This document shows, in pieces, positions 8,726-17,153 of a DNA stretch of 51,527 bases. The stretch lies in NCBI RefSeq assembly GCF_003501885.1, contig NZ_QWFA01000013.1, positions 3,568 to 55,094 on the forward strand, read 5' to 3'. Positions within the stretch are counted from its first letter, which is position 1. Each line of letters starts with the position of its first letter. This stretch comes from Streptomyces globisporus. Its GTDB lineage: Bacteria > Actinomycetota > Actinomycetes > Streptomycetales > Streptomycetaceae. The position numbers and the translations under genes were made by a program. The notes under the pieces were generated by a model. That model ran no database searches and was not told the origin of the DNA. It saw only the letters and a list, made by a program, of their open reading frames with translations.

Positions 8726-10279
8726 TCACTTGCCGTTCTGCAGGGCCGTCCATGTGGCCGGGCCCACCTGGCCGTCGACGCCCAGCTTGCGGGTGGTCTG
8801 GTAGGTGCGGACCGCCGTGTCCGTGGTCGGGCCGAAGCTGCCGTCCACGCCCACCGTCTTGCCGAGCGCCGCCGTCAGGGCGCGCTGGAGGCGCTTCACC
8901 GCATCGCCCGAACTGCCCTGCTTCAGCAGCGGGGTCGTGCCGGCCGACAGCAGGGCCGTCCAGGTCTTCGGGCCGACCATGCCGTCCGGGTCGAGGGAGC
9001 GGGCCCGCTGGAACGCCTCGACAGCGCTCTTCGTGGTGGCGCCGAAGAGGCCGTCCACCTTGCCGGGGTTGTACTTCTGCGCGGTGAGCAGCGTCTGGAC
9101 GGCGGTCACCTGCGGGCCCGACGAGCCGGACTGCTGCGTGGTGTAGAGGGGGAACGTCAGACCGTCTCCGCCGTTGCCCGGGTCACCGCCGATCAGCTCC
9201 ATGTAGTAGTCCCAGTCCCAGTGGGGGCCGGGGTCGGTGTGGTCGTTGCCGGGCACCTCGACGTGGCCGACGATGTGCGCCCGGTCCTTCGGGATGCGGA
9301 ACTTGGCGCTGAGGTGCGACGTCAGCGCGGCCGACGAGCGGTACATCGCGTCGGTGAACCAGGCCGGTTCGTCGACCCACCCCTCGTGCTCGATCCCGAC
9401 GGACGAGGCGTTGGCGCTGCGCGCGTGCCACGCCGTGTCCTTGTCCCGGACCGTCTGGGTGACCTCCCCGTCCGATGACCGGATCACATAGTGGGCGCTG
9501 ACCTGGGACGCCGGGTTCTGGAACCAGCTGATGGAGCCCGCGTACGAGCCCTGGGTGACATGGACGACCACCTTGTCGACGGCCGCGGTGCGGCCTACGG
9601 CGAAGTTCTCGGCGTGGGCGGGCACCCAGCGCGCCGAGGGGTAGTCCTCGCTCTGCGCGTAGACGTCGGACGCCGACACCTCGCCCTTCTCCGGGGCGAC
9701 CGGGCGGGACGGTACGAGCACCTCCTCGCCGCCGGTCACCGTCGCGGACACGCCCTCGGCGAGGAAGGTGAAGACCGCGTCCGCGTAGAGCGCGGCCGCC
9801 GGCCCGTCGGCGGCGCTGTAGCGGGCCACCGCCGGATACCAGGCGTCCACGTCCCGGCGCTCGGCGGCGTCCAGGCCCAGCGCGTCGGCGTGGTCGCGCA
9901 GCACGGCCGCGCCGCCGAGGATGTTGGCGGTCGTGTCCCGGCGCAGCCGGGCCGCGCTCTCGCCGGTCAGCTCGGCGGCCTTCTCCAGGGAACGGTTCGT
10001 GGGGTTGCTCGCCAGGTGCATCACGCCGTAGCCGTTCGCCTGGCTCGGCTTGCCCGCGTGTCCGTTCAGCCGGGACTCGCCGTAGCCCACGGCGGCCAGC
10101 AGGTCGCGCGGTACGCCGTACTCCTGGGACGCCTCGGCGAAGGCGCGGTTCATCGGGTCGGCCGTGTCCGCCCGCGGGGCGGCGTTCGTCGGCTGCCCGG
10201 CGGCGAGAAGGGCCGCGGCGGTGAGGGCCGCCACGGCACAGGCGCGGGCCCGGGTTCGGGCGGCGGTGCGTAGGCGCAT
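8726..10279 (-). CDS. Exported N-acetylmuramoyl-L-alanine amidase with two peptidoglycan-binding domains
   Basis: 517 aa from the ATG at 10279, which has AGGAG 8 bases upstream. Residues 1-35 form a signal peptide with an Arg-rich start, a hydrophobic core and an AxA-like cut site (NAAPRAD). Residues about 40-200 are lysozyme-like in pattern (EYGVPRDLLAAVGYGESRLNG) but may be non-catalytic. The Amidase_2 domain (about 225-370) shows zinc-ligand histidines in VVHVTQGS and in the HTDPGPHWDWDYY segment, plus the conserved GIEHEG. Two tandem PG_binding_1 repeats (about 385-515) end in VGPATWTALQNG. It would cleave the lactyl-amide bond between MurNAc and the stem peptide outside the cell, in wall turnover or lysis. 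Confidence 0.9.
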   Translation of the reverse strand: MRLRTAARTRARACAVAALTAAALLAAGQPTNAAPRADTADPMNRAFAEASQEYGVPRDLLAAVGYGESRLNGHAGKPSQANGYGVMHLASNPTNRSLEKAAELTGESAARLRRDTTANILGGAAVLRDHADALGLDAAERRDVDAWYPAVARYSAADGPAAALYADAVFTFLAEGVSATVTGGEEVLVPSRPVAPEKGEVSASDVYAQSEDYPSARWVPAHAENFAVGRTAAVDKVVVHVTQGSYAGSISWFQNPASQVSAHYVIRSSDGEVTQTVRDKDTAWHARSANASSVGIEHEGWVDEPAWFTDAMYRSSAALTSHLSAKFRIPKDRAHIVGHVEVPGNDHTDPGPHWDWDYYMELIGGDPGNGGDGLTFPLYTTQQSGSSGPQVTAVQTLLTAQKYNPGKVDGLFGATTKSAVEAFQRARSLDPDGMVGPKTWTALLSAGTTPLLKQGSSGDAVKRLQRALTAALGKTVGVDGSFGPTTDTAVRTYQTTRKLGVDGQVGPATWTALQNGK

Positions 10280-10353
10280 GAGGGCTCCTGCTCTGTGGGA
10301 GGTAGTAAAAAGCCCTCGGACCCGGGTGGGCCAGAGGGATGCCGAACCCGGCC

Positions 10354-10382
10354 AGGCTATCGACGTGAGGCGAGCATGACAA
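10354..10382 (-). promoter_or_regulatory. Promoter of the amidase gene
   Basis: Minus-strand -35 TTGTCA (10382-10377), a 17-base spacer and -10 TAGCCT (10359-10354), a good match to the housekeeping HrdB consensus. The -35 is extended as TTGTCATGC, also seen at the nuclease promoter (17012-16983). The untranslated leader would be about 70 bases. Confidence 0.7.
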
Positions 10383-10405
10383 AGGGATGCCTTGGTGATT
10401 CGACT

Positions 10406-10437
10406 GGCAACATCCTGCAAATTCAAGGGAGTTGCCT
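10406..10437. promoter_or_regulatory. Inverted repeat upstream of the amidase promoter
   Basis: GGCAAC (10406-10411) and GTTGCC (10432-10437) flank a 20-base AT-richer spacer, just upstream of the amidase -35. It may bind a regulator; the arms are short, so this is weak. Confidence 0.3.
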
Positions 10438-10448
10438 GGCCCGCTGAG

Positions 10449-10481
10449 CCTGTCGGGTGACATCGAGCGTCACCCGACAGG
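10449..10481. terminator. Terminator after the nitroreductase gene
   Basis: Perfect 13-bp arms CCTGTCGGGTGAC / GTCACCCGACAGG with a 7-base loop, 30 bases beyond the nitroreductase stop on the minus strand. Confidence 0.85.
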
Positions 10482-10511
10482 GGTGCCGGTACCGGTTGAC
10501 GCGGGCCGTCG

Positions 10512-11243
10512 CTACCAGCGGTCGCGGTGGATGACGTCCGCCACGGGACGTCGCCGGACAGGCCCGAAGTTACCCGCGGGCCACCCCACCGGAACCGCGG
10601 CGAACGTCGCCATGTCCTCCGGGATGCCCAGCTCCTTCTTCCACTCCTGCTCCAGCATCAGATGCCAGATGGTGATGTTCGCCGCCAGCCCCAGTCCCCT
10701 GGCCGCCAGCAGCAGGTTCTGCACCCCGGGATAGACGCAGGAGCCCTCCGCCAGCGCCTGGAAGCGGGTCTGCGTGTTCATCATGTGCTCCGTGCCCGCC
10801 GGACCGAGCGCCCGCGCCGACGCGGCGAGCCCCTCCTCGTCCAGGCGCGGCTCCGGGAACCGGTAGCACGGCACGATCAGTACCGGGGTGTCGGCGAAGT
10901 GGTCGCGCTGGTACTCGATCGCCGCGACCATCCGGCCGTACGCCGCCTCGTCCATGCCCTCGGGGGCGTACTTCCCGGTCGTCGCCAGATACGCGTCCAC
11001 GCACCGCTTCCAGAGCGGGGCGAGCCGCGCCATCACCTCGCGGTCGGTCACCACCACGTACTCGTAACACTGCATGTTGCCGCCGCTGGGCCCCCAGACG
11101 GCCGCCTGTATCAGCTGCTCGACCAGCTCCTCGGGCACCGGCTCCGGCTTGAGCCGGCGCATGGCGCGCATCGTGGACATGGTGTCGAAGAGAGCGGGGC
11201 CGCCGAGGGCGGACGGGTCGGCCTGAACCGTTTTCATGGTCAT
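10512..11243 (-). CDS. Nitroreductase family protein (FMN-dependent oxidoreductase)
   Basis: 243 aa. The N-terminal MSTMRAMRRLKPEPVPEE and AAVWGPSGGNMQ segments are the phosphate- and flavin-binding signature of the nitroreductase fold, and the C-terminal half has the conserved GLAANITIWHL flavin-site region. Reaction and substrate are not predictable; such enzymes reduce nitro compounds, quinones or dehydrogenate. Two in-frame ATGs lie at 11243 and 11237. No Shine-Dalgarno precedes them, but a -10 hexamer does, so the message may be leaderless. It follows a deazaflavin-type oxidoreductase on the same strand at a 100-base gap; a separate promoter argues against obligate co-transcription. Confidence 0.85.
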   Translation of the reverse strand: MTMKTVQADPSALGGPALFDTMSTMRAMRRLKPEPVPEELVEQLIQAAVWGPSGGNMQCYEYVVVTDREVMARLAPLWKRCVDAYLATTGKYAPEGMDEAAYGRMVAAIEYQRDHFADTPVLIVPCYRFPEPRLDEEGLAASARALGPAGTEHMMNTQTRFQALAEGSCVYPGVQNLLLAARGLGLAANITIWHLMLEQEWKKELGIPEDMATFAAVPVGWPAGNFGPVRRRPVADVIHRDRW

Positions 11244-11251
11244 GATCGCGG

Positions 11252-11280
11252 ATTTTACGGTTCCGACCGGCGCGCCAGAA
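11252..11280 (-). promoter_or_regulatory. Promoter of the nitroreductase gene (near-leaderless)
   Basis: Minus-strand -35 TTCTGG (11280-11275), a 17-base spacer, -10 TAAAAT (11257-11252). The expected start of transcription falls at or 1-2 bases before the ATG at 11243. Confidence 0.55.
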
Positions 11281-11343
11281 GGGCTCCTGGCAGCCGGACT
11301 TCGCCGCCTCCGCGTCCGCCGTCCCGGCTCCGGACCCGCCGCC

Positions 11344-11790
11344 TCAGGTCCGCGTCAGCCGCACCACCGGGATGTCCCGCTCGGTACCCGCCTGATACTC
11401 CCCGTAGCGTGGGAACAGCTCCACCAGACCCGGCCAGACCCGCGCCTTCTCCTCGGCCGGCAGCGTCGCCGCGAGCGCCCCGAACCGCTCCGTCTTCACC
11501 CGGAGTTGGACCTCCGGATTCGCCTGGAGGTTCAGATACCACAGCGGCGGACGGTCCGAGCCGCCGTTGGACGCCACGATCAGATAGTCCTCGCCGTCCC
11601 GCCCGTACATCAGCACCGTGCGCCGCACCGTCCCGCTGCGCCGGCCGACGTAGTCCATCAGCAGACAGGGGACCCCGAGCTGGGTGGTGCCCTTCGTGCC
11701 GCCGGAGGACTCGTACAGCTCGGCCTGCCGGGCGACCCAGTCGGCGGGGCTCAGCGCGACCTCCGCATTGCCGTCCTGCTCGGCCGTCAT
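11344..11790 (-). CDS. Nitroreductase/deazaflavin-dependent oxidoreductase family protein (DDN-like)
   Basis: 148 aa from the ATG at 11790, preceded by AAGGAG. The compact split beta-barrel family that includes the mycobacterial F420-dependent Ddn is recognisable from LLMDYVGRRSGTVRRTVLMY, the hydrophilic YLIVASNGG and PPLWYLNLQANPEV motifs, and the usual length of about 150 aa. It most likely binds F420 or a related cofactor or lipid quinone. It is divergent from the ACP-ketosynthase operon across a 262-base gap, so a link to that pathway is possible but unproven. Confidence 0.85.
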   Translation of the reverse strand: MTAEQDGNAEVALSPADWVARQAELYESSGGTKGTTQLGVPCLLMDYVGRRSGTVRRTVLMYGRDGEDYLIVASNGGSDRPPLWYLNLQANPEVQLRVKTERFGALAATLPAEEKARVWPGLVELFPRYGEYQAGTERDIPVVRLTRT

Positions 11791-12052
11791 GGGTATCTCC
11801 TTCTCTCGTGGCGTCCCGTACGGGCTGCGCCTCCATCCTGGCATCCCCGCACCTCCCTCCCTCGTCACCGCACCCCGGATTCGTACACCTGGACAGCCCT
11901 CCCACCGCACGGGGGAACGCGGGCCGGGGGTCCGCCCGCGAAGGCGTATAAAGGGTCCTTCCGGAGCAGCCGGCGTCCCCCGATGGCCCCTCCCCCCACC
12001 TCCCCTCACCACGCGGCCGGCGTCACCGCGTCACCGAGCCCAGGAGAGCCGA

Positions 12053-12286
12053 ATGAGCACGTCGGAAGAGATCAGCACGCTGCTGGTGACGAAGTTCGGA
12101 ACCGACCCCGAGGCCATCCGCCCCGATGTTCCGCTGCACCGGCTGCGACTCGACTCCCTCGCCCTGGAGGAGCTGCGGCTGCACATCGAGGACCGGCTGG
12201 ACGTGGACCTGGAGGACGTCGCGCTCACCTCGCGCGACACCGTCGGCCGCCTCGTCGAGGCCGTGCAGGGGAAGGTCACCGCATGA
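12053..12286 (+). CDS. Acyl carrier protein
   Basis: 77 aa, the usual length for a stand-alone ACP. The phosphopantetheine attachment site is Ser35 in LRLDSLALEEL. Helices II and III follow as IEDRLDVDLED and TVGRLVEAV. The ATG at 12053 has the Shine-Dalgarno CAGGAGA. Its stop overlaps the start of the ketosynthase gene (ATGA), so the two are translationally coupled. It should carry growing acyl chains for the downstream ketosynthase. A primary-metabolism ACP would normally sit beside fabD/fabH/fabF; none is here, so this is a specialised carrier. Confidence 0.9.
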   Translation: MSTSEEISTLLVTKFGTDPEAIRPDVPLHRLRLDSLALEELRLHIEDRLDVDLEDVALTSRDTVGRLVEAVQGKVTA

Positions 12287-13548
12287 GCGCGGCCGCCGCA
12301 GCGCCCTACCGCCGGACCCCGCCCGCCCCGTTCGCCGCCGCCGTCACCGGCGTCGGCCTGGTCACCTCGGCCGGTACGGGCGTCGACGCCGCCTGGCACG
12401 GCGTCACCGAGGGCCTCGCGCCGTCAGCCGCGCCCCGGCCCGAACTGGGCGGTCTGCCCTGCGACTTCTTCTACTCCGTCACCGACTGCGACCCGGGGGC
12501 CGTCCTCGGCGTGGCCACCCAGCGGCTGATGGACCGCTTCGCCCAGCTCGCCGTCATCGCCGCCCGTGAGGCCGTCGCCGACGCCGGACTGGACCCGGCC
12601 GTCTGGGACAGCGGCCGCGTCGGCGTCGTCATCGGCTCCGCCCACGGCGGACTGCCCTTCTACGACGAACAGGCCGCCGCGCTCGCCGCCCGCGGCCCCC
12701 GCCGCGTCTCCCCGAAACTCGCCCCGCTCAGCGTCGTCAACGGCGCGGCCAGCAGCGTCAGCCTGGACCTCGGCGTCCACGGACCCAGCCAGGCCGTCTC
12801 CACCGCCTGCTCCTCCGGCACCGTCGCCATCGGCACCGCCCACCAGATGCTCCGCTCCGGGGCCTGCGACATCGTCATCACGGGCGGTGCGGAGTCCACC
12901 TGCACCCGCCTCCTGCTCGCCAGCGCCTGCAGTCTCAAGGCCGTCTCCACCCGCCGCGAGGACCCCGCGGCCGCCTGCCGCCCCTTCGACACCCACCGCG
13001 ACGGCTTCGTCGTCGGCGAGGGCGCGGGCCTGCTCGTCCTGGAACACCCGGACCACGCCCGCGCCCGGGGCGCCACCGTCCGCGCCCACGTGAACGGTTA
13101 CGGGGCCTCCAGCGACGCCCACTCAGCCGTCGCCCCGGACCCGGAAGGACTCGGCATCGAACGCGCCCTGCGCACCGCGCTCACCGACGCCGGCCTCTCC
13201 CCGGCCGACGTCGGGCACGTCAACGCCCACGGCACCTCGACGCTCTCCAACGACCTGATCGAGGCGACGATGCTGCGCCGCGTCCTCGGCGACAGCCCCC
13301 TGGTGACCTCCACCAAGGCGATGACCGGCCACACCCTCGGCGCGGCGGGCGGCATCGAGGCCGCCCTCACCGTGCTCGCCCTCCAGCACCAACTGGTCCC
13401 ACCCACCGTCAACCTGGACGCACCGGACCCGCAGATCCCGATCGAGGTGGTCGCCAAGGAAGCCCGCGCCGCCTCCTTCGACTGTGCCGTCAAGACCTCG
13501 CTCGGCTTCGGCGGGCACAACGCGGCACTCGTCCTCACCAGGCCCTGA
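12283..13548 (+). CDS. Beta-ketoacyl-ACP synthase (KAS II/FabF-like)
   Basis: 421 aa, the full family length. The condensing-enzyme triad is present: Cys176 in STACSSG, His316 in NAHGTST and His350 in MTGHTLGAAGG; GFGGHN closes the protein. It catalyses decarboxylative condensation of malonyl-ACP with an acyl chain. It starts by an ATGA overlap with the ACP gene. No chain-length factor, ketoreductase, dehydratase or malonyltransferase lies alongside, so the trio either borrows fatty-acid synthase enzymes or performs a single condensation. The N-terminal third is more divergent than in primary FabF, with an extended Ala/Pro start. Confidence 0.9.
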   Translation: MSAAAAAPYRRTPPAPFAAAVTGVGLVTSAGTGVDAAWHGVTEGLAPSAAPRPELGGLPCDFFYSVTDCDPGAVLGVATQRLMDRFAQLAVIAAREAVADAGLDPAVWDSGRVGVVIGSAHGGLPFYDEQAAALAARGPRRVSPKLAPLSVVNGAASSVSLDLGVHGPSQAVSTACSSGTVAIGTAHQMLRSGACDIVITGGAESTCTRLLLASACSLKAVSTRREDPAAACRPFDTHRDGFVVGEGAGLLVLEHPDHARARGATVRAHVNGYGASSDAHSAVAPDPEGLGIERALRTALTDAGLSPADVGHVNAHGTSTLSNDLIEATMLRRVLGDSPLVTSTKAMTGHTLGAAGGIEAALTVLALQHQLVPPTVNLDAPDPQIPIEVVAKEARAASFDCAVKTSLGFGGHNAALVLTRP

Positions 13549-13570
13549 GCGGAAGGGAACGCAGCACCAC

Positions 13571-14491
13571 ATGCCCGAGGAGATCATCCGGACCCTGTCC
13601 GCCGACGGAGTGCGCTACGGCTACCGCGTCCTGCCGTACGACCGGAGCGGCGGGGCCGCCCCCCGTACCGAACCGACGCTCATTCTCGGCGGCGCGCTCC
13701 AGGGCATGTTCGGCTGGCCCCAGATGGACGACCACCTGGGTCCGGCCGCCGACGTGGTCACCGCCGACCTGCCCGGCATGGGCGGCGCCGACCCGCTCCC
13801 GCCGGGCCCCAGCGCCGATCTGCTGCGCCGCGCCGTCCTCGGCATCGCCGACGACCTCGGCGCCCCCCGGCTCAACGTCTTCGGCTTCTCCTACGGCACC
13901 GCCATCGCCTTCGGCTTCGCCCAGCACCATCCGGACCGGGTGGCCCGGCTCGCCCTCGGCGGGGTGCCTGTCCACATCGACGCCGCCCAGGTCGCCTGTT
14001 GGGAGCGGGCCAGGCGGCAACTGGCCGCCGGGGACCGTGAGGGGTTCGCCGCCACGGCGGCCGACGCGCTGATGTGCCTGGACCCGGAACGCCCAGTACA
14101 CCGCCGGGAGTTGGCCCGGCGCTATGTGCGGCGCTCCTTCCTCCACGCGCTCACCCACTCGCCCCACGCCGCGGACTCCCTCTACCGGGCGCTGGCCGAC
14201 CGGCCCGACTTCACCGGCGGGCTCACCGGCGTACCGGCGCTCGTCTTCGCCGGGGAGCACGACACGGTCACCTCGCCCGCGCGGCAGCGGGAGTTCGCCG
14301 CGACGATCGAGGGGAGCCGGTTCCTGACGGTCGAGGAGTCCGACCACTGGGTGGTCCTGGAGCGGGCCGAGGAGGTGGCCTCGCTGGTCACCGGGTTCTT
14401 CACCGGGCGGGAGCCGGTGGCCCCTACGACCTGTGCGACCGGTGCGGTCGTGCTGCCGCGGCAGGCCACGGCCCCGGCCGGGCGGACCTGA
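13571..14491 (+). CDS. Alpha/beta hydrolase downstream of the ketosynthase
   Basis: 306 aa. The hydrolase fold shows a nucleophile elbow GFSYG with Ser107, a late acid in GEHDTV and a catalytic His in EESDHW. The N-terminal part has the oxyanion region LILGGALQGMFGW. It lies 22 bases after the ketosynthase stop in the same operon. A role as thioesterase, cyclase or acyltransferase releasing the ACP-bound product is an inference from position only. The C-terminus is low complexity and overlaps the terminator stem. Confidence 0.85.
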   Translation: MPEEIIRTLSADGVRYGYRVLPYDRSGGAAPRTEPTLILGGALQGMFGWPQMDDHLGPAADVVTADLPGMGGADPLPPGPSADLLRRAVLGIADDLGAPRLNVFGFSYGTAIAFGFAQHHPDRVARLALGGVPVHIDAAQVACWERARRQLAAGDREGFAATAADALMCLDPERPVHRRELARRYVRRSFLHALTHSPHAADSLYRALADRPDFTGGLTGVPALVFAGEHDTVTSPARQREFAATIEGSRFLTVEESDHWVVLERAEEVASLVTGFFTGREPVAPTTCATGAVVLPRQATAPAGRT

Positions 14492-14519
14492 GCTTCGGTC
14501 CGCCGCGGCCGGGGCCGTG
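14467..14519. terminator. Very strong bidirectional terminator overlapping the hydrolase stop
   Basis: CACGGCCCCGGCC + GGCGGACC pairs with GGTCCGCC + GGCCGGGGCCGTG with a single bulge per arm. The hydrolase stop codon lies in the 8-base loop. It separates the operon from the convergent nuclease gene. Confidence 0.85.
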
Positions 14520-14530
14520 TGCCCTGCGTC

Positions 14531-16945
14531 CTACCACCAGGGCCAGAGGCCGCCGACCTTGATCCGCACCACCTGCGGATCGTGGTCGCTCGCCTGGTCC
14601 GCGAACTCGGCGTTGATGTGCACCACGTCGTAGTCGAGGCGGTGGACGCCGGGGCTCGTCAGGATGTGGTCCAGCGTCTGCGAGTTGCCGTCGAAGACAT
14701 AGCTGTACCGCTCGCCGACGGGCAGCGTGTTGATCAGCGGCTTGAGCGCCTTCCCCTCGGTCAGCGCCTTCATCGTCGGGGAGAACTCGAAGTCGTTGAA
14801 GTCCCCGAGCGCGACGACCCGTGCCGACCGGTCCGCCTTCAGCAGTGAGGTGACGAAGGTGTTGACCTCGGCCGCCTGCTGGATCCGCTGCGACTCCGAG
14901 GACCGCGTCGGCTCCTGGTAGCGGCCGTGCAGCGGCTGGTCGCCGCCCTTGGACGCGAAGTGGTTGCCGATGACGAAGACCGGCTTGCCCCGGAAGACGA
15001 ACTCGCCCACCAGCGGCTTGCGGCTGTCCTCCCACGCCGGGCTCGCCGGGTTGATCCGGCCCGGGGACGCGGACAGCTTGACGCCCAGCCAGGTGTCGAC
15101 GGCCCGCACCGGCGTGGTGGCGTCGCCGCCCGGCCGGTCGGTGAAGGAGACCCGCTTGGGGTTGTAGAGGAAGACGTTGCGGATGTTGCCGCCCGGCTGA
15201 CCGCCGTCCTTGTTGTTTTCCGGCGCGATGTAGCGCCAGGCGTAACGCGGCCCGCCCTTCGCGACGACCGCGTCCGTGAACCGCTTCAGCGTCGCCTCGG
15301 AGCCCGTCGTGCCGTCGTTCACCGCACCGTTGTCGTCCTGGATCTCCTCCAGCGAGACGATGTCGGGGGAGGACAGGTTGACCGCGACGCCCTCGGCCAG
15401 GGTGTCGAACTTGGCCTGGTCGTCGTTCGCGTCGAGGTTCTCCACGTTGTACGTGGCGACCGCCAGCTCGTCCTTCTTCTGCTTGCGGGTCACCTCGCGC
15501 CGCAGCTTGTTGTCGACGACCGTGCCCAGCTCGGTGGCCTGCACGTTGTAGCCGCCGTAGCTCGCGTAGTCGAGCACGCCGGTGGTGCGGCCCTTCAGCA
15601 CGTCGCCCACGTTCGCCGCGGGGACCGGCTGCGCCGGGTTCAGCGACATGACCTTCAGGCGGCCGGTGTTCTGGTCCTCGTACGAGGCGTAGAGCGTGCC
15701 GCCGCGCCGGGTCGGGTTCTCCTTCGGCTTGACCGTCACCCAGATCTCGTCGTACGCGGTCGTCGCCCCGGTCACCCGGGTGTCGGCGATCTGGATCCGG
15801 GAGCCCTCCAGCGCCTCGTACAGGTCCAGCGCGTGCGTGGCCGGGTCCAGCGGGAGCGCGTCGATCGCCCCGCCGTCCGCCGAGGGCACGTAACGGCCGG
15901 GCACCGAGCGGGCGTCGAGGACGACCGGGGCGGGCAGCGCGTTGCCGGAGGAGAGCACGGTGACGCGGGGCGCGGTGATCTGGGTGAGCGACTGGGTGCC
16001 GGTGCCCGGGTAGTACTCCGCGACCTTTCCGCTGACCAGGACGGAGTCCCCGGCCTTCACGGTCGGCGCGGTGGAGCCGGTGTAGACGAACAGGCCCTCG
16101 CCGGTGCGCGGGTCGTTGTCCGGTGCGGTGTCCTGGATCCAGAAGCCGCGCGAGCCACTGCTCCGGACGCCCGTGACGATGCCCGGGACACCGGTGACCG
16201 CCGCGCCCTCCAGCGGGGAGACGCGGGTGGTGCCCTGGATGTCGTGGATCCGGACGTCGCCGGGCTCGGTCGGGCCGGGCTCCTCCGGCGGCTGCCCGCC
16301 GCCGGACGTCTCGCCCTTGGCGTTGACCGGGGTGGGCGCGCCCGCGGTGAGGTCGGCGGCGTTGTCGTCGGTGTCGGCGAGCGAGGCGGCGCGCGCGACG
16401 GAGGTGGTGGCCGAGGCGCCGGGGACCGGGCCGCCGCCTTCCCGGACGACCGCGGAGCCGTACCCGACCAGATCGACGATCCGGGTGTCCGCCGCGCAGT
16501 CCGCCGCCGACTTGCAGGTCAGCGGGGCCGTCCCGGAGACCAGGGCGACGGTGCCGCTGCCCGCCGCCATGGCGACGGTTCCGGTGGCGTCCGCGGTGGG
16601 CAGCGCGACCGTACCGCCGGTGCCCGCGGCCTGCGCGACCAGATAGCGGCCGCCGGGCGCGATCGACCCGGACAGCTCGGAGACCTGCCACTGCGATCCG
16701 GCTGACGGGCTGCCCGGCAGGTACTGGACGCTGAGGCCGCCGACCTCGAAGGGCGCCGAGCCGGCGTTGGCCAACTCGACGAAGTCCCGGGTCAGCGTCG
16801 CGCCGGAGTTGCCCCCGCCGCCGTACACCTCGGAGATGACGGCGGTGGCCGACGGCGCCGCCTGGGCGGCGGGCAGGGCGGTCACCGCGAGAGCGACGGC
16901 GACGGCGCCGGTCAGCAGTACGGAACCGGATCTGTATATCTGCAC
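14531..16945 (-). CDS. Secreted endonuclease/exonuclease/phosphatase family nuclease with lamin-tail domain (ExeM/NucH-like)
   Basis: 804 aa from the GTG at 16945. A signal peptide ends near LPAAQAAPSA. Residues about 35-180 form a lamin-tail domain (VISEVYGGGGNSG, FVELANAG). An OB-like region follows (about 235-460; VSGKVAEYYPGTGTQSL). The C-terminal EEP nuclease domain (about 490-800) carries ATYNVEN, VSLEEIQDDNG, IGNHFASKG, LGDFNDFEFSP and the closing SDHDP, all family active-site motifs. It should degrade extracellular DNA for nutrient recovery. A TTG at 16960 would add five residues; GTG at 16945 is preferred because signal-peptide charge begins there. Confidence 0.88.
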   Translation of the reverse strand: MQIYRSGSVLLTGAVAVALAVTALPAAQAAPSATAVISEVYGGGGNSGATLTRDFVELANAGSAPFEVGGLSVQYLPGSPSAGSQWQVSELSGSIAPGGRYLVAQAAGTGGTVALPTADATGTVAMAAGSGTVALVSGTAPLTCKSAADCAADTRIVDLVGYGSAVVREGGGPVPGASATTSVARAASLADTDDNAADLTAGAPTPVNAKGETSGGGQPPEEPGPTEPGDVRIHDIQGTTRVSPLEGAAVTGVPGIVTGVRSSGSRGFWIQDTAPDNDPRTGEGLFVYTGSTAPTVKAGDSVLVSGKVAEYYPGTGTQSLTQITAPRVTVLSSGNALPAPVVLDARSVPGRYVPSADGGAIDALPLDPATHALDLYEALEGSRIQIADTRVTGATTAYDEIWVTVKPKENPTRRGGTLYASYEDQNTGRLKVMSLNPAQPVPAANVGDVLKGRTTGVLDYASYGGYNVQATELGTVVDNKLRREVTRKQKKDELAVATYNVENLDANDDQAKFDTLAEGVAVNLSSPDIVSLEEIQDDNGAVNDGTTGSEATLKRFTDAVVAKGGPRYAWRYIAPENNKDGGQPGGNIRNVFLYNPKRVSFTDRPGGDATTPVRAVDTWLGVKLSASPGRINPASPAWEDSRKPLVGEFVFRGKPVFVIGNHFASKGGDQPLHGRYQEPTRSSESQRIQQAAEVNTFVTSLLKADRSARVVALGDFNDFEFSPTMKALTEGKALKPLINTLPVGERYSYVFDGNSQTLDHILTSPGVHRLDYDVVHINAEFADQASDHDPQVVRIKVGGLWPWW

Positions 16946-16982
16946 GGGAGGAGCCCCCAACTGAACTGAGTAGTAGGGGCAA

Positions 16983-17012
16983 AAGCTATGCGCGTAGAAC
17001 GGGGCATGACAA
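16983..17012 (-). promoter_or_regulatory. Promoter of the secreted nuclease gene
   Basis: Minus-strand -35 TTGTCA (17012-17007), an 18-base spacer and -10 TAGCTT (16988-16983). As at the amidase promoter, the -35 is extended as TTGTCATGC. Confidence 0.65.
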
Positions 17013-17057
17013 GGCGCTGGAGGTTAATTCCGCGCGTATCCACGGTGATCGTGACAA

Positions 17058-17105
17058 CAACACGCCCGGTCGCGGTCCTGGAGAGGGCTGCGACCGGGCG
17101 TGTTG
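17058..17105. terminator. Terminator after the GH5 cellulase gene
   Basis: Perfect 16-bp arms CAACACGCCCGGTCGC / GCGACCGGGCGTGTTG with a 16-base loop, about 50 bases beyond the cellulase stop on the minus strand. Confidence 0.85.
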
Positions 17106-17153
17106 CGAAGGACTCCGCCCCGCCCTGTCGGCGGCGGTCGAGGCGGGAGCCGG

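Noticed and set aside
10280..10450. c-di-AMP (ydaO-type) riboswitch upstream of the exported amidase
   Set aside because: Such riboswitches often precede actinobacterial wall hydrolase genes, but the conserved core elements are not visible; the leader is only about 70 bases.
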